The notes: a model not told the origin generated them from the sequence alone. Shown: positions 24,801 through 36,549, counted from the first letter of the stretch. The stretch is 64,000 nt of DNA from Antitrichia curtipendula (GCA_951230915.1 OX579640.1:21224981-21288980); one strand, 5' to 3'. Numbers and translations: made by a program.

Positions 24801-24949
24801 AAAATTCATTGCAAGAAAAAACAAAACGATGCAATCTTTTGCTCACAAAACACTTAATCATAAAGTAGCTAGCATAATGATTAAAGCAACACCAACTAAA
24901 AATTCATCCAAATGAGCATTCAAGCATGGTTCACAACAATATTGAGGCT
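21801..24949. other. Non-coding stretch with a split copy of repeat F
   Basis: AT-rich DNA with no supported gene. A copy of repeat F starts near 21972 (GAGGTGACTACACCTAAAA) and is resumed near 22425-22500, apparently interrupted by about 260 bp of unrelated DNA. A short F-like fragment lies at about 24895-24950. Nothing else is recognised. Confidence 0.5.
21972..22500 (+). mobile_element. Dispersed repeat F, copy 2, with an internal insertion
   Basis: The left part matches 29240-29410 (GTCTTATTGGTAGTCAAAA, AATAAACTA blocks). The right part (GAATAGTAGAAGTACATTTT, AGGCAAGAAT) matches 29430-29470. Between them, about 22165-22425 has no counterpart in the other copies. The left end has a small internal palindrome AGGTG...CACCT, also seen at the end of copy 4 (40801). 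Confidence 0.5.
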
Positions 24950-24963
24950 CAAATGTTTGGTAC

Positions 24964-25434
24964 TGAGTCGCATCCATTTTTCTCATCAATCATTTCCTTG
25001 GTATCCCCAAATCATGTTTCCACAAGTAATATTTCAATTTTTTTTTCAATTTTTTTTCATTCATCTTGCGGGTATCATTGATGGGAACTGAAAAAGCTCC
25101 ATTTCTCTTTATGGAGTCACATCCATTTTTCTCATCAATCATTTCCCTGGTATGTCCAAATCATGTTTCCACGAGTAATATTTCAGGGTTTTTTTTCAGT
25201 TTTTTTTTAATTCATTCATTCATCCTGTTGGGGGTATCATTGATGGGAACTGAAAAGCTCAGATTCTCTTTATGGAGTCACATCCATTTTTCTCGTCAAT
25301 CATTTCCCTGGTATCCCCAACTCATGTTTCCACGAGTAATATTTTTTTTTCATATTTTTTTTTCAATTTTTTTCAATTCATTCATTCATCTTGTGGGGGG
25401 TATCATTGATGGGAACTGAAAAAGCTCGGATCCT
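24964..25434. repeat. Three tandem copies of a unit of about 150-165 bp
   Basis: Each unit contains GAGTC(G/A)CATCCATTTTTCTC, a GTTTCCAC(A/G)AGTAATATTT segment, a T-rich spacer, and GGTATCATTGATGGGAACTG. Units start near 24964, 25112 and 25276 and are very similar, so the duplication is recent. An open frame of 117 codons over them is a by-product. Confidence 0.85.
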
Positions 25435-25868
25435 CTTTAATTTATGGTTTGATCATGGTGAAGTTGCCACTCCAGTTGCCCCACCGTTGCTTAGCGTAAC
25501 TTAATGCTACCCCCGCCCCGCCTGCTGCATCCATGTCTGGCTGACTGTTTTTCTGGTTTGAACACTATCTGCATCTGTCTGGAGCCCTGTCCTTGTTGGA
25601 TCCCTGTCCGCACCCACGCGCGAGAGAATGATTGTCAAAGAGATAACAAATACACAGCATGCCCTTCTTGTGTGCTGACGTGGGGGAACTTGCGAGTCTT
25701 CACTTACACACCCAAAAAAAAAAAAAAAAAAAGTACATATGTTTCTGGGGAAGGGGTTTTCAGTTCATCCATCGAAAAATCATTCAGTTTTGAGACTCTT
25801 CGTGGACGGAGGAAACAAACACCCTCCGGACGGACCCCATTGTAACTTGACTTCCCTATTTTCATCCA
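25435..25868. other. Spacer with a small GC-richer segment
   Basis: A GC-richer piece at 25500-25700, an A19 run near 25711-25730, then the start of the duplicated segment (TGTAACTTGACTTCCC at 25845). No gene is supported. Confidence 0.5.
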
Positions 25869-26823
25869 TTAACCCCTAAAGGACCAAACACCGTTTTTTG
25901 ACAAAATAGCGTTTGGGGGCAGCTCACCACGAATGGAATTTTTATTTTTTTTCTTTGAATTTTTCACACAATATCTGCCCGAGGAGTAGCTTTAGGGCCC
26001 AACAATTTTCATAACTTTTGACCACATGGTTAAAAAGTTATGGTATGATATGTAGTTTTCATTGTTCGGCAGGCAGCCCGGGCAGCAAAAAAAACTTCTT
26101 TAAAAACCATTTTCTAGAGAAATAAAAATTTGAAATTGGTTCTCTAGATTTATGTGCACAAGGAAAGCTTTGAATCATTACACTTTGATTTATGAGATGA
26201 AAGTTATGAGGAATTTTAGTTGTGGGTAGTTTGCGGGTAGTTATGGAATCTCTATTCTAAAATAAACTTTTGAAGTCCTTTATTTAACTCAATTTTCAAT
26301 ATTTTTGGAAAAAATTATAAACACAAGGTGTAGATTGTTTATTACAACATTACAATCGTTTGGATTGGCATTTTTCAATTCCATAATTAAATCCTTAACA
26401 ATTTAGTGTTTTGAATCATTTTCTACTTCTTTCTACTTACTATTTGTTTCCTATATGTTGTACAATTCCAAATGATCTGAAATTTTTCAAGCATGTAGCT
26501 AACTTGCTTTGAAGAATGAATCCGAAGAGTTACCACCATTTTGGACATTTTTTCATACAAATGTGACCATGTGAAGTGCAGCTGCCCGGTTTTTTGCAGG
26601 GACAAAAAAAGGGTTTTTGTCACTTCAAATGCTAATATCTTGCAATCTACACGGTGGAAATTTCTGAAATTTTTTCCGCATCTTCTCAAACTAGTTTACT
26701 ACAAGATCCTACGGTTACATGTGTCCAAAAATGTTTTTTTTTCCAAAATTTGGTACTTGTACTAGAAATGGCAGTTTGGGAGCGTTTTTTGTGAAAACAT
26801 AGTCAAAAACCTTTAGGGGTTAA
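25869..26823 (+). mobile_element. Family A element (A1), complete, TTAA-flanked
   Basis: Ends read TTAA|CCCCTAAAGGACC (25869) and CCTTTAGGGG|TTAA (ending 26823), 947 bp between the TTAAs. The perfect terminal repeat CCCCTAAAGG is followed by weaker inverted similarity for about 40 bp. The interior carries GC blocks near both sides (GGCAGCCCGGGCAGC near 26072 and GCAGCTGCCCGGTTTTTTGC near 26578) in inverted arrangement. No transposase frame. It lies exactly at the edge of the duplicated segment; the second copy of that segment has no element at this point. Confidence 0.85.
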
Positions 26824-28643
26824 CCCCTCAAGGATTTTCCGAGGCCAAAATGGCCTACCGTTTTATGAATTTGTGAATTTAGTGCCTCAAGATGAGTGTA
26901 TTCAAGGATTTGGGTTTCTACAATGTTTAGGGCATGGATTCCAAGAATATTCTAAATTTTTGGGGGAATCGTTTTTGAGTCATATTCAAAATTCTGTGCT
27001 TGCCTAATTGGCGCATTATATGTATCATGGCACATATGAGCTCACATGTTGTATATTAGGATCTTGCACATTGTATTAAATAGCATATCTCGTGTGGAAA
27101 AAGTGATTGTCTCATACAGGATTTTTAATTGTACCAAAGAATTAGTTCTATGAATCCTTTTCATGCTTGTCAGATGTGTCTCCTAGTTAGAGTTGGTGTA
27201 GACATAGACAAATAAACTAGTAAACAAATGCCAGCTAGCTCTTGTGGTTTGTTAGACGTGTCTACTGGCTAGAGTTGGTGTAGACATAGACAAGGACTAG
27301 TAAACAAATGCCAGCTAGCTCTTGTGGCTTGTTAGACGTGTCTACCAGTTGGAGGTTGTGTAGACGTAGACATGGACTAATAAACAAATGCCAACGAGCT
27401 CTTGTGGCTTGTTAACGTGTTTACCAGTTAGAGTTGATGTAGACGTAGAGAGGGACAAGTAGACGTAGAGAGGGACAAATAGACGTAGACATGGACTAAT
27501 AAACAAATGCCAGCAAGCTCTTGTGGCTTGTTAACGTATTTACTAGTTAGAGTTGATGTAGACGTAGAGAGGGACAAATAAACAAATGCCAGCGAGCTCT
27601 TGTGGCTTGTTAACGTGTTTACCAGTTAGAGTTGATGTAGACGTAGAGAGGGACAAGTAAACAAAATTAATGCCAACGAGTTCTTGTAGCTTGTCAGATG
27701 TATCTACCAATTAGAGTTGGTGTAGACGTAAACAAGGACAAATGCCAGCTAGTTCTTGTGGCCTACTTCTCTGATAGAGCTCTGAATTTTGAGGCTTACT
27801 CAACAATGTCTAGACATCAATGTTGAGGGCATTTATTGAGTGTTCATAGCCGTCACTACAAGAAAAGAGTAGGGTAGTTGAGATTTTATGCATTGTCAAG
27901 CTAGATTTTATAGTTTGGTACAATGCAAACTTTGCATAGTTGGGGCCCATTACCCACCTTCACCCACAAATTTCTTGTAGGAGCACAACTTTCTTGATTC
28001 TACTTTTGGTTGGTAAATTATGAACCACACTTGCAAGAGCTTGTTGTATAAAAATCCTACTTCAAAAAGAAATGTTCTAGAGTTACCAAATGGTGATTGT
28101 ACAACAATGTTCCTTGAGATACGTTGGAATGACTCTCATGTGCCATTCTTAGAACATCCTAAAGAGGCTTAAGTTGGGCCCCCCCAAAATACGCCACTGA
28201 CCCTAATCCACCTATCTTCACTATGTGTACATCTCCATAATCGATTATGTACCTAGGTGGAAGAAACCGTTTTAGAACCCAACTTTGTTCTTTCCTAACT
28301 TTTGCAAATGATATCCAAATGTCTGACATTCTTTGGTGCGTTGGAACCTCCTTGCAAGTGCCAGCAAGGAAATCAATGAAAAATTGACCATTCTAATAAT
28401 AATTACTAGGCACGGAAGAAAAAAGTGGCGGTTTTGGGAGTACCCATGTTATTATGAAGAAGATGGACAAAAAAATTCTTCCAAACACTCCATTCTCTGC
28501 AACTGATAGACTTTTTTCTTTTTTTTTCAACTTTCAACTTTTCAGTTAGTTGCTGAAATTATGGCCGACAGATTGCATGCGATGGGGACATGCGTGGGAT
28601 TGAGTCCTGCCTTTCTTTTTTCTTTCAGTCAAGTGGCCATGGG
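26824..28643 (+). repeat. Duplicated segment B, copy 1
   Basis: Starts CCCCTCAAGGATTTTCCGAGG and is matched through its length by 34917-36549, and in part by 45093-45835. It contains the minisatellite at 27160-27770 and, on the minus strand near 28000-28390, broken frames matching those of copy 2. Identity looks high by eye. The nature of the segment (transposon or plain duplication) is open. Confidence 0.8.
27160..27770. repeat. Minisatellite of about 83 bp, about eight units (in segment B copy 1)
   Basis: The unit runs from GTCTACCAGTTAGAG through GTGTAGACATAGACAAGG to ACTAGTAAACAAATGCCAGC and TCTTGTGGCTTGTTA. Some units contain extra internal copies of TAGACGTAGAGAGGGACAA (27448-27480). 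The same array has fewer units in the other copies of segment B. Confidence 0.85.
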
Positions 28644-29001
28644 ACAGTGATAAGGGTCGAGACGCAGCAATTATTTCACTTGCAGATTAGCATCGTGGGC
28701 GGGTGATTTATTGGATCTGGACCAAAGAGGCCACTTGTGGAAATTCTTACCCTGGGGGAAACGCACAATTTAATTTTTTTTTACCATGGATCGATAAAAT
28801 TTGGAGATTTTGAGTTCATATTGTGAATCATGAACGCAAAACATGTCTAGAGGGTGCCTCACAATATAAACTTGTTTGCTCTGCAGTAGGGGTCAGTTTT
28901 TTTACATTTATTTGCCTGGTTAAAAATTTGGAGTTTTTGCACCTTGTGTAGTAGAAGATCAGATGTGGTTTAGCCCTTGGCCGACCCTAGGGGAAGAGGT
29001 T

Positions 29002-29230
29002 TTAACCCTTAAACGTCGAGGCGGACGTTTTGTGGCCGATGGATGACAAGAGAATCTCCTATGTAGGACAGAAGTGCAACTATTCATCTTCCAAATTTTG
29101 TGGGAAAAGGGAAAATCATCTACAGTAGTTAGTCTTCCAATGAATGCTTTTGCATTATTTTAATCCAACAATTCTTATGGTGTCAAAACAGATGGATTTC
29201 ACGGTTATGAGCCCGTCGTTTAAGGGTTAA
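29002..29230 (+). mobile_element. Family C MITE (TTAA-type), copy 2, complete
   Basis: TTAA|CCCTTAAACGTCG at the left and CGTCGTTTAAGGG|TTAA at the right, 221 bp between the TTAAs. The 10-bp terminal repeat CCCTTAAACG is perfect. It lies in DNA absent from the second copy of the duplication. Confidence 0.85.
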
Positions 29231-29518
29231 GGTACCTGCTCATAAAATCACACAAATAAGCAATTCAACATAGTTTTCATTATTATGTTGAAAAACATTT
29301 TGTGGGGGCTTGTTGGTAGTCAAAAGGAGATTCTAGATTCTCTTAGACTATATTTTTTGGACACAATGTGAATAAACTACAAATTTTCAAAATGTTGAAA
29401 ATAGGTGTTTGTATAATCGACCATAGACTCCCATGAATAGTGGAAGTATATATTTAGGCAAGAATATGTAGCAATTGGTTTCATAAAGCAATTGAAATTT
29501 AGTGTGCTACATAAGTAG
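29231..29518 (+). mobile_element. Dispersed repeat F, copy 3
   Basis: Shares CACAAATAAGCAATTCAACA, GGGCTTGTTGGTAGTCAAAA, TGTGAATAAACTACAAATTT and AGGCAAGAATATGTAGCAAT blocks with copies 1, 2 and 4. It directly abuts the family C element. Confidence 0.55.
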
Positions 29519-29556
29519 AGGCTCTTGTAGCATATTTGTTTGTTTCAACTTTAGTA

Positions 29557-30080
29557 TTAACCCCTAGAGGACCAACATGCATTTTTTGGTTGTATATAAA
29601 TTTTGGGCAAGTACTCGTGATTAGAGATTTGCATCTTTTTAACTGAGATTTTAATAGAAGGTGGGGATGAGGAATTTCTTGTATACGCACTAAATTTTAT
29701 GACATTTGAAAATTTGAAAAAAAAGTTATGGCCTCATATGTTATTTTTTCTCCAAGCGGGCAGTCTGGGCAGATAAAAAAAATCACTTTTTTTAAAAACA
29801 AAAATTTGAAATTGGTTTTCTAGAGTTATATATACGTGGAAAGATTTGAATCATTCCATTTCAATCAATGAGTCAAAAGGTATGAGGAGTTTTAGTTTGC
29901 GAGGAGTTATGGATTTTCTACTGTAAATTAAACTTTGAAGTCCCTTATTGAACTCAATTTTCAATATTTTTGAAAAAATAAAATCATAGAATGTATATAA
30001 TATAACATTAAAACAACATAAAATCATTGGAATTTGCTTTTTTCAATTCCATAACTAAATTCTTTAACAACTCTTAACAA
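29557..30080 (+). mobile_element. Family A element (A2), 3'-truncated
   Basis: Starts TTAA|CCCCTAGAGGACC and matches A4 (36585) and A3 closely up to the TTCAATTCCATAACTAAATT block near 30045. It breaks off near 30080, before the last 400 bp or so. The flank to its left (CTCTTGTAGCATATTTGTTT) is shared with A4, so A2 and A4 are the same insertion carried in a duplication. Confidence 0.75.
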
Positions 30081-30245
30081 TTCTTGCGTCCCTTGGCACC
30101 TCCAACTCTCCAAGGCGTTCTTCACAACCTACTCCGAAGCCTGCCCTCCACGAAATCGCATAAGTATACCCTCGCATGCTTGAAACACTACGACCTACAC
30201 TCGATGCAAGAAACAAGACTGCCAAAAATGATCTCACTCATGGTC
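30081..30245. other. Small GC-richer patch of unknown origin
   Basis: About 165 bp with balanced base composition between the truncated A2 and the T-rich array. It has an open frame that continues into the T-rich DNA, but no recognised protein. It may be a captured gene fragment. Confidence 0.3.
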
Positions 30246-33200
30246 ATTTATCTTTTTATTTTGGTGTTTCTTTTTTGTGGGTATTTTTTTATTAATTATT
30301 TTATTTTATCATGGACAATTTTCTTATTAACAGTTGTAGTGCTTTTTTTATTTATTACTTTCAGGGATTATTCATTTAGGGGTTCTTCTATTGTTGAATT
30401 CAGTTGATTATTCTCTTAATATAGTTTATTTTATTCATTAAGCATTTGCTTTATATAGGATTTTCTTTGAGAATCTTATTTCTTTATTATTAGATTCATT
30501 ATTAATTCTTGTGGTCTTTTATTTATTACTTTTTGCGATTATTTATTTGTAGCCCCCCTCCAATCAAAGCGCATACGTGTCTAGTTTTATTTATGTATCC
30601 ATTTGTTAATGCATTTATGTATTTATATATTCTGATATTCATCTATTTAGGTATTTCATGGTTAGTTAATTTATCAATTTGGTTGTGTATTGATTTATTT
30701 TTTCTATTTTCTATATATAAGTTTTTCATTCATTTGTTTTATAGAATATCACTATATTTACTTGTTGGTTTATTTATTATTTTTTTTCTTAAAATGATAA
30801 ATCCTTCTATATGTATTTGTTAAGTTGTGCAAATTAGTAGTTGTTAATTTTTTTATTCTATTATTCAATCTAAATCAGTATTAGAAGAAGCATACAATTT
30901 TATACTTTACATTATTTGTTTAATATTTATGATTTTCAAGTCACCCTGTGATTGTTTTTGCATTTTTTTTAATGGATTCTTATTTATTCCCTTACCCTTG
31001 GACGAGTAATTCATTTATTTAATTTATAATTAACCTACCTGGTGTTTTCTTTCTTCTTTTGTGTTCTTCCTTATCTCATTTATCCTCCGTTGGATCCTAT
31101 CAATGATTCCATTCTTTATGTAGGTATTTATTAATTTCCTTAGAATTCTTTATTTATGAATTCTTATAGTGGTTTATTTATTACTTTGTGTTACTACTGA
31201 TTTATATTTTTGTCCCTTTGGTTGTTCATAGATTACTTTATTTATCTAGGTTTTTATTTATTATAGAATTTTGTAAGTTTTGTAAGTTTTATAGTTTTAT
31301 AAATTTTTATATCTATTTCTATTTGCCTTTATCTTTTATTAACTCTTGTGGTGATTTATTTACTACTTAGTAGAACTACTTATTTAGATTTGAGTCCTTT
31401 GGGTTTCTCATCTCTTATTTTATTTATGTAGATATTTCAAATTTTTTCATTTTTCATACTACTTTTTTTGGGGGTGATTTTATATATTTTTAATTAACTC
31501 TTGTGATGGTTTTCTTATTACTTAGTGGGATTACTTATTAATTTTTTTCTTCTTTTGGGCTGTTCATTGATTACTTTCTTTATGTAGGTCTAAATTCATT
31601 GATTACTTTCTTTCTTTCTTTCTTTCTTTTTCTTTTTCATTTTCATTTTTTCATTCTTAATTAATTAACTCTACCAAAATTTATTTATTAATTTGCGCAT
31701 TATTTAATGATTTATTGTCCTAGTGGCCATTCTTCATTGATTATTTTCTTTTGAAGTAGTAATTAGATTTTTTCTTTATTTTTTTCCCTTTCTTTATTAA
31801 CTATTGTGGTTGTTTATTTATTAAATAGTGGGATTATTTTTTGATTCCGTGTTCCTAGATGTCCCATTTTATTTTTCATTTTTTCCAGGTGTTGCTTGTT
31901 ATAGTAGTTATGTTTAATATTTATTTAGATTTTGTTTAATTTTTAAAGTATTTCTAATTTTGTAGTTCTTTATTATTTTAATTTCTTTTTATCTCTTGTG
32001 GTGCTTTCTTTATTACTTTGTGTGGTCTCTTGTTTTATTTTATTTATGTTGTTGATTGATTACTTTCTTAAAGTAGATATTTATCATTTCGTTACTTCTT
32101 TCTTTCTTATTTTTGTCTTACTTTCTTTCTTTAATTATTACTTTCTTTATTACACCTTTTCTTTCTTACTTTCTTTCTTTCTTAACCCCTAAAGGACCAA
32201 CCTGCGGAATTTGGCAACATAAAAAAATTGGGCAGGTACATGTGGCCAGAGATTTACAAGTTTGAGGTTGAAACTTTAATAGAAGTTGTGGACGAGGAAT
32301 ACCTTTCATTTGAACTAAATTTTATGACATTTGGAAATACAAGTCAAAAGTTATGACCTAATACGTTCTTTTTTTTCTCAGCCGGGCAGTCTGGGCAGAT
32401 TTTTAAAAATCACTTTTTCTAGAAACAAAAATTTGAAATTGGTTTTCTAGAGTTATATATATGTGAAAAGCTTTTAATCATTCCATTTTGACCAATGAGT
32501 CAAAAGTTATGAAGAGTTTGAGTTTGCGGGCAATTATGGAATCTCTACACTAAAATAAACTTTGAAGTCCTTTATCTTACTCAATTTTCAATATTTTTTG
32601 AAAAAATATAATCATAAGATGTAGATTGTTTATTACAACATTTCAACCATTGGGATTGGCATTTTTCAATTCCATATCTAAATTCTTAACAATTTTGTAT
32701 TTTGAATCATTCTCTACTTCGCTCTACTTACTATTTTTTTCCTATATGTTGTACAATTCCAAATGATGTGAAATTTTTTAAGCATATAGCCAACTTGTCT
32801 AGGAAAAAGAATCCAAAGAAGCTCCACCATTTTGGAAATTTTTTCATAGAAAAGTGAGCTTTTGAAGTGCAGCTGCCCGATTTTTTGCAGGGTTGAAAAA
32901 CCGATTTTAGTGATTTTGAATGCTTATATCTTGCAATCCACGTGGTGGAAAGTTCTGAAATTTTTATTGCATGTTCTCAAGTCAACTTACTACAAGGTCA
33001 TACGGTTAAATGTGTCAAAAAAAAAATTCTTCAAAAATTTGGTACTTGTTCTAAAACTGGCAGTTCTTGAGCATTTTTAGTGAAAACATAGTCATGGAAC
33101 TTTAGGGGTTAAATCTAATGCTTGTTTATTGATTAATTTGTAGGATTACTTATTCATTTTTTTGAATATTTAATTTAGCATTGATTTCCTTTTTATATAG

Positions 33201-34560
33201 ATATTTATTCATTTATGTTTATAGGGTATAATTTTTTGATTAACTCTTCTAGTATTTTTTTTATTAGCTTGTTGGATTACTTATTTGATTTCTCTTCTTT
33301 TTGATGTTTCATTAGTCACCTTTTTGATGTAGGTATTAATATATTAATGGAATTTCTTTTATTAATTTTCTTTTTAATATTCTATATTTTTTCTTCTAAT
33401 TTTGATGGCTTCATTTCTTTCTTTCTTTATATTTTTTTTAGTTTTTTAGTTTTAAATTTCTACAAATTAACTTTATTTAGTTTTTTTCTTTATTGTCTTA
33501 ATAGTTTTATTTTATTTTATGTTATGTCTTAATTAACTCTTCGAGTGCTTTCTTTCTTTATTACCTTGTTGAATTACTTATTTTATTTTTCTTCTTTTTG
33601 GTGTTTCATTGATACCCTTTTCGATATAAGTATTGATGTATAAATAATATTTCTTTTATTAATTTCTTTTTTAATATTCCATTTGTTTTTCAAATTTTAA
33701 TGGCTTCATTTCTTTCTTTCTTTGTTTATGTTTTTTTTAATTTTTTTAATTTTTTAAACAATAAATTAACTTCTTTTCTTTTCCTTTTGTATCAATTGTT
33801 TTATTTTATTTTATGCTATGTTATTTCTTTGAATTTCTTAATTGTTGTGTTGGTATATTTATTACTTTGTGGGATTACTTGTTTAGTTTTTTTCTTCTGG
33901 GTTGTTCATTAATTAGTTTCTTCATGTACATACCCTTTTATTTATTTATTTTTTCGTGTGGTGGTTTATCTTTTACGTTGTTCATTTACATAGTTATTTT
34001 TTCTTCTTTTGGGGGTGGGGGTGGTGTGGTCATTCAATATTTTCTGAACGTAGATATTCATTTTTTTTTCCGGATGTAGGGCTTTATCTATAACCTTGTT
34101 CATTTACATGTATATATAATTATTTTTTGGATGCTTTATTGATTACTTTCTTAATGTATGTATCCATTTGTTTATTTATTTGTTTCCCATTTTAATTATT
34201 TCCTTATTAATATATTTAGCTGGTTTTTCGTTTTTGGGTTGGTTTGTCCATTATTTTATTAATGTATATGCTCACAATTTGATCTATTTATGTGTGCAAC
34301 ATTCATTTCTTGCATGTTGTTGTTTATTGTTTGACCAAATAATGTTTTCTTTTTTCATGTTTGGTACTCATTCTTGATTTGCAACTCATTAGTTCATTAA
34401 TTAATTTAGAGTTTCCTTCACTTATTCCCTTATTGACTTATTCAATTATTCAATTATTCGTTTATTCTTTTTATGCATTACATTTTAATTCACACTAAAT
34501 GAAATTACAATATTCATATTCATATTTTTAATATTATTTGTAATGTCAATTTATAGTAGA
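30246..34560. repeat. T-rich degenerate tandem array of roughly 130-190 bp units, split by a family A element
   Basis: Very T-rich on the plus strand. A recurrent module, TTAACTCTTGTGGT then TTTATTTATTACTTTGTGGG, ATTACTTATT, a TTTTGGGTTGTTCATTGATT block and ATGTAGGTATTTA, is seen with anchors near 30524, 31172, 31360, 31515, 31686, 31821, 32009, 33133, 33265, 33557 and 33860. Long hydrophobic frames (for example at 33700-33912) arise from the composition and are not genes. The module spacing across 32009-33133 becomes about one unit once the 931-bp element A3 is taken out. Confidence 0.75.
32182..33112 (+). mobile_element. Family A element (A3), complete, inserted in the T-rich array
   Basis: TTAA|CCCCTAAAGGACC at 32182 and CTTTAGGGG|TTAA ending 33112. 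Flanks are array DNA on both sides (TTTCTTTCTTTC and ATCTAATGC), with no shared bases beyond TTAA. The interior matches A1 along its whole length. No coding capacity. Confidence 0.87.
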
Positions 34561-34916
34561 GTTGCTAAAATTTATGAAGTGCCCAAAGAAGGGGCCATAA
34601 ACAAACCCTAAACCGCCCCAAAGAACACTGAGCCACAACGAAATAGTGGACTTACAAAGTTGAACAAGGAGAAACACTAGGGCTCGCATGGCCATGGGCA
34701 TGCATGCCCATGGCTTGTGAAACACTATCCCCCAAAATTACCAAGGCCCTTGACATGAGGTAAAAAGAGAGAGCTCGTGGTTGCAGGTTTTTAGTCCAAC
34801 TATTGGAACCGGCAAGGGGCAACAGTGGTCATACAGAAGCAGGCTTTAAATAGCCGCTTTTAGAGGGATGAGAGATAGTGTGGTCCTTGTAACTTGACTT
34901 CCCCATTTTCATTTAT
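34561..34916. other. Spacer with a perfect 24-bp palindrome
   Basis: No gene supported. It contains a perfect palindrome at 34691-34714 centred on CATGCATG, and at 34890 the start of the duplicated segment (TGTAACTTGACTTCCC). Confidence 0.5.
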
Positions 34917-36549
34917 AAACCCTTAAATGATTGTCCCAAGCCAAAATGGCCTACCGTTTTATATATTTGTGAATTTAGTGCCTCAAGATGAGCTTATTCA
35001 AGGATTAGGGGATATATAATATTTAGGGCTTAGACTCCAAGAATATTCTAAATTTTTTGGGCAATTATTTTTGAGTCATATTAAAAAATTTGTGCTTGCC
35101 TAATTGGTGCATTATACATATCATGGCACATATGAGCTCACATGTTGTATTTTAGGATCTTGTACATTGTATCAAATAATATATCTTGTGTGGGAAAAGT
35201 GATTATCTCATGCAGGATTTTTGATTGTACCGAAGAATTAATTCTATGACTCCTTTTCATGTTTGTTAGATGTGTCTACTGGTTAGAGGTGATGTAGACA
35301 TAGACAAAAAAACAACTAGTAAGCAAATGTCAGCTAGCTCTTGTGTCTTGTTAGACGTGTCTACCGGTTAGAGTTGGTGTAGACATAGATAGGCACTAGT
35401 AAACAAATGCCAGCGAGTTCTTGTAGCTTGTCAGATGTATCTACCAATTAGAGTTGGTGTAGATGTAGATAAGGGCTAGTAAACAAATGCCAGCTAGCTC
35501 TTGTGTCTTGTTAACATGTCTACCAGTTAGAGTTGATGTAGACGTAGAGAGGGACAAGTAAACAAATGCTAGCGAGTTCTTGTAGCTTGTCAGATGTATC
35601 TACCAATTAGAGTTGGTGTAGACGTAGCCAGGGACTAGTAAACAAATGCCAGCTAGCTCTTGTGGCCTACTTCTCTGACAGAGCTCTGAATTTTGAGGCT
35701 TACTCAGCACTGTCTAGACATCAACGTTGTGGGCATTGATTGAGTGTTCATAGCCATCACTGACAAGAAAAGAGTAGGGTAGTTGAGATTTTATGCATTG
35801 TCAAGCTAGATTTTATAATTTGGTACAATGCAAACTTTGCATAGTTGGGGCCCATTACCCACCTTCACCCACAAATTTTTTGTAGGAGCACAAATTTCTT
35901 GATTCCACTTTTGGTTGATAATTATGAACCACACTTGCAAATTAAAGCTTGTTGTGTAAAAATCCCACTTCAAAAAGACATGTTCTAGAGTTATCAAATG
36001 GTGATTGTACAACAATGTTCCTTGAGATACGTTGGAATGACTCTCGTGTGCCATTCTTAGAAAATCCTAAAGGGGCTAAGGTGGGCACCCTAAAATGCGC
36101 CACTAATCCTAATCCACCTATCTTCACTCTGTGTACATCTCCAGAATCGGTTATGTACCTATATGGAAGAAACTGTTTTAGAATCCAATTTTGTTCTTTC
36201 CTAACTTTTGCAAATGGAAATCCAAATGTCTCACATTCTTTGGTGCATTGGAACCTCCTTGTAAGTGCCAACAAGGAAATCAATGAAAAATTGACCATTG
36301 TAATAATGATAACTAGGCACGGAAGAAAAAAGTGGCGGTTTGGGGAGTACCCATGTTTATTATGAAGAAGATGGACATGATTTTTTCTTCCAAACACTCC
36401 ATTCTCTGCAACTGATAGACTTTTTTTCTTTCAACTTCCAACTTTTCAGTTAGTTGCGGAAATTATGGCCGGCAAATTGCATGGGATGGGGACGTGCGTA
36501 GGATTGAGTCCTGCCTTTTTTTTCTTTCAGCCAGGTGGCCATGGGAGTC
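34917..36549 (+). repeat. Duplicated segment B, copy 2
   Basis: Matches 26824-28643, starting near the decayed TAAACCC at 34915. Its minisatellite (about 35270-35670) has about five units. The minus strand carries open frames of 151 codons (35942-36397) and 82 codons (35806-36054). After GGCCATGGGAG it passes straight into the flank of A4; copy 1 has about 875 bp more at this point. Confidence 0.8.
35942..36397 (-). pseudogene. Unassigned minus-strand open frame in segment B, broken in copy 1
   Basis: 151 codons; contains VRKEQNWILKQFLPYRYI and DSGDVHRVKIGGLGLVAHF. The equivalent part of copy 1 (near 28000-28390) reads LKRFLPPRYI and YGDVHIVKIGGLGSVAYF in one frame, but it has stops and a frame change around these pieces. 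This is compatible with a decayed coding fragment inside the repeat. No family is recognised, and chance is not excluded. Confidence 0.25.

Noticed and set aside
25504..25845. 113-codon plus-strand frame
   Set aside because: Runs through an A19 tract (poly-Lys) and has no domain; treated as chance.
27160..27770. CRISPR-like regular repeat
   Set aside because: Units are directly tandem without unique spacers, and the context is a plant nuclear genome; it is a minisatellite.
30509..34377. Several long, very hydrophobic plus-strand frames resembling membrane proteins
   Set aside because: They arise from T-rich codons (Phe, Leu, Ile, Tyr) in the degenerate tandem array; composition alone explains them.
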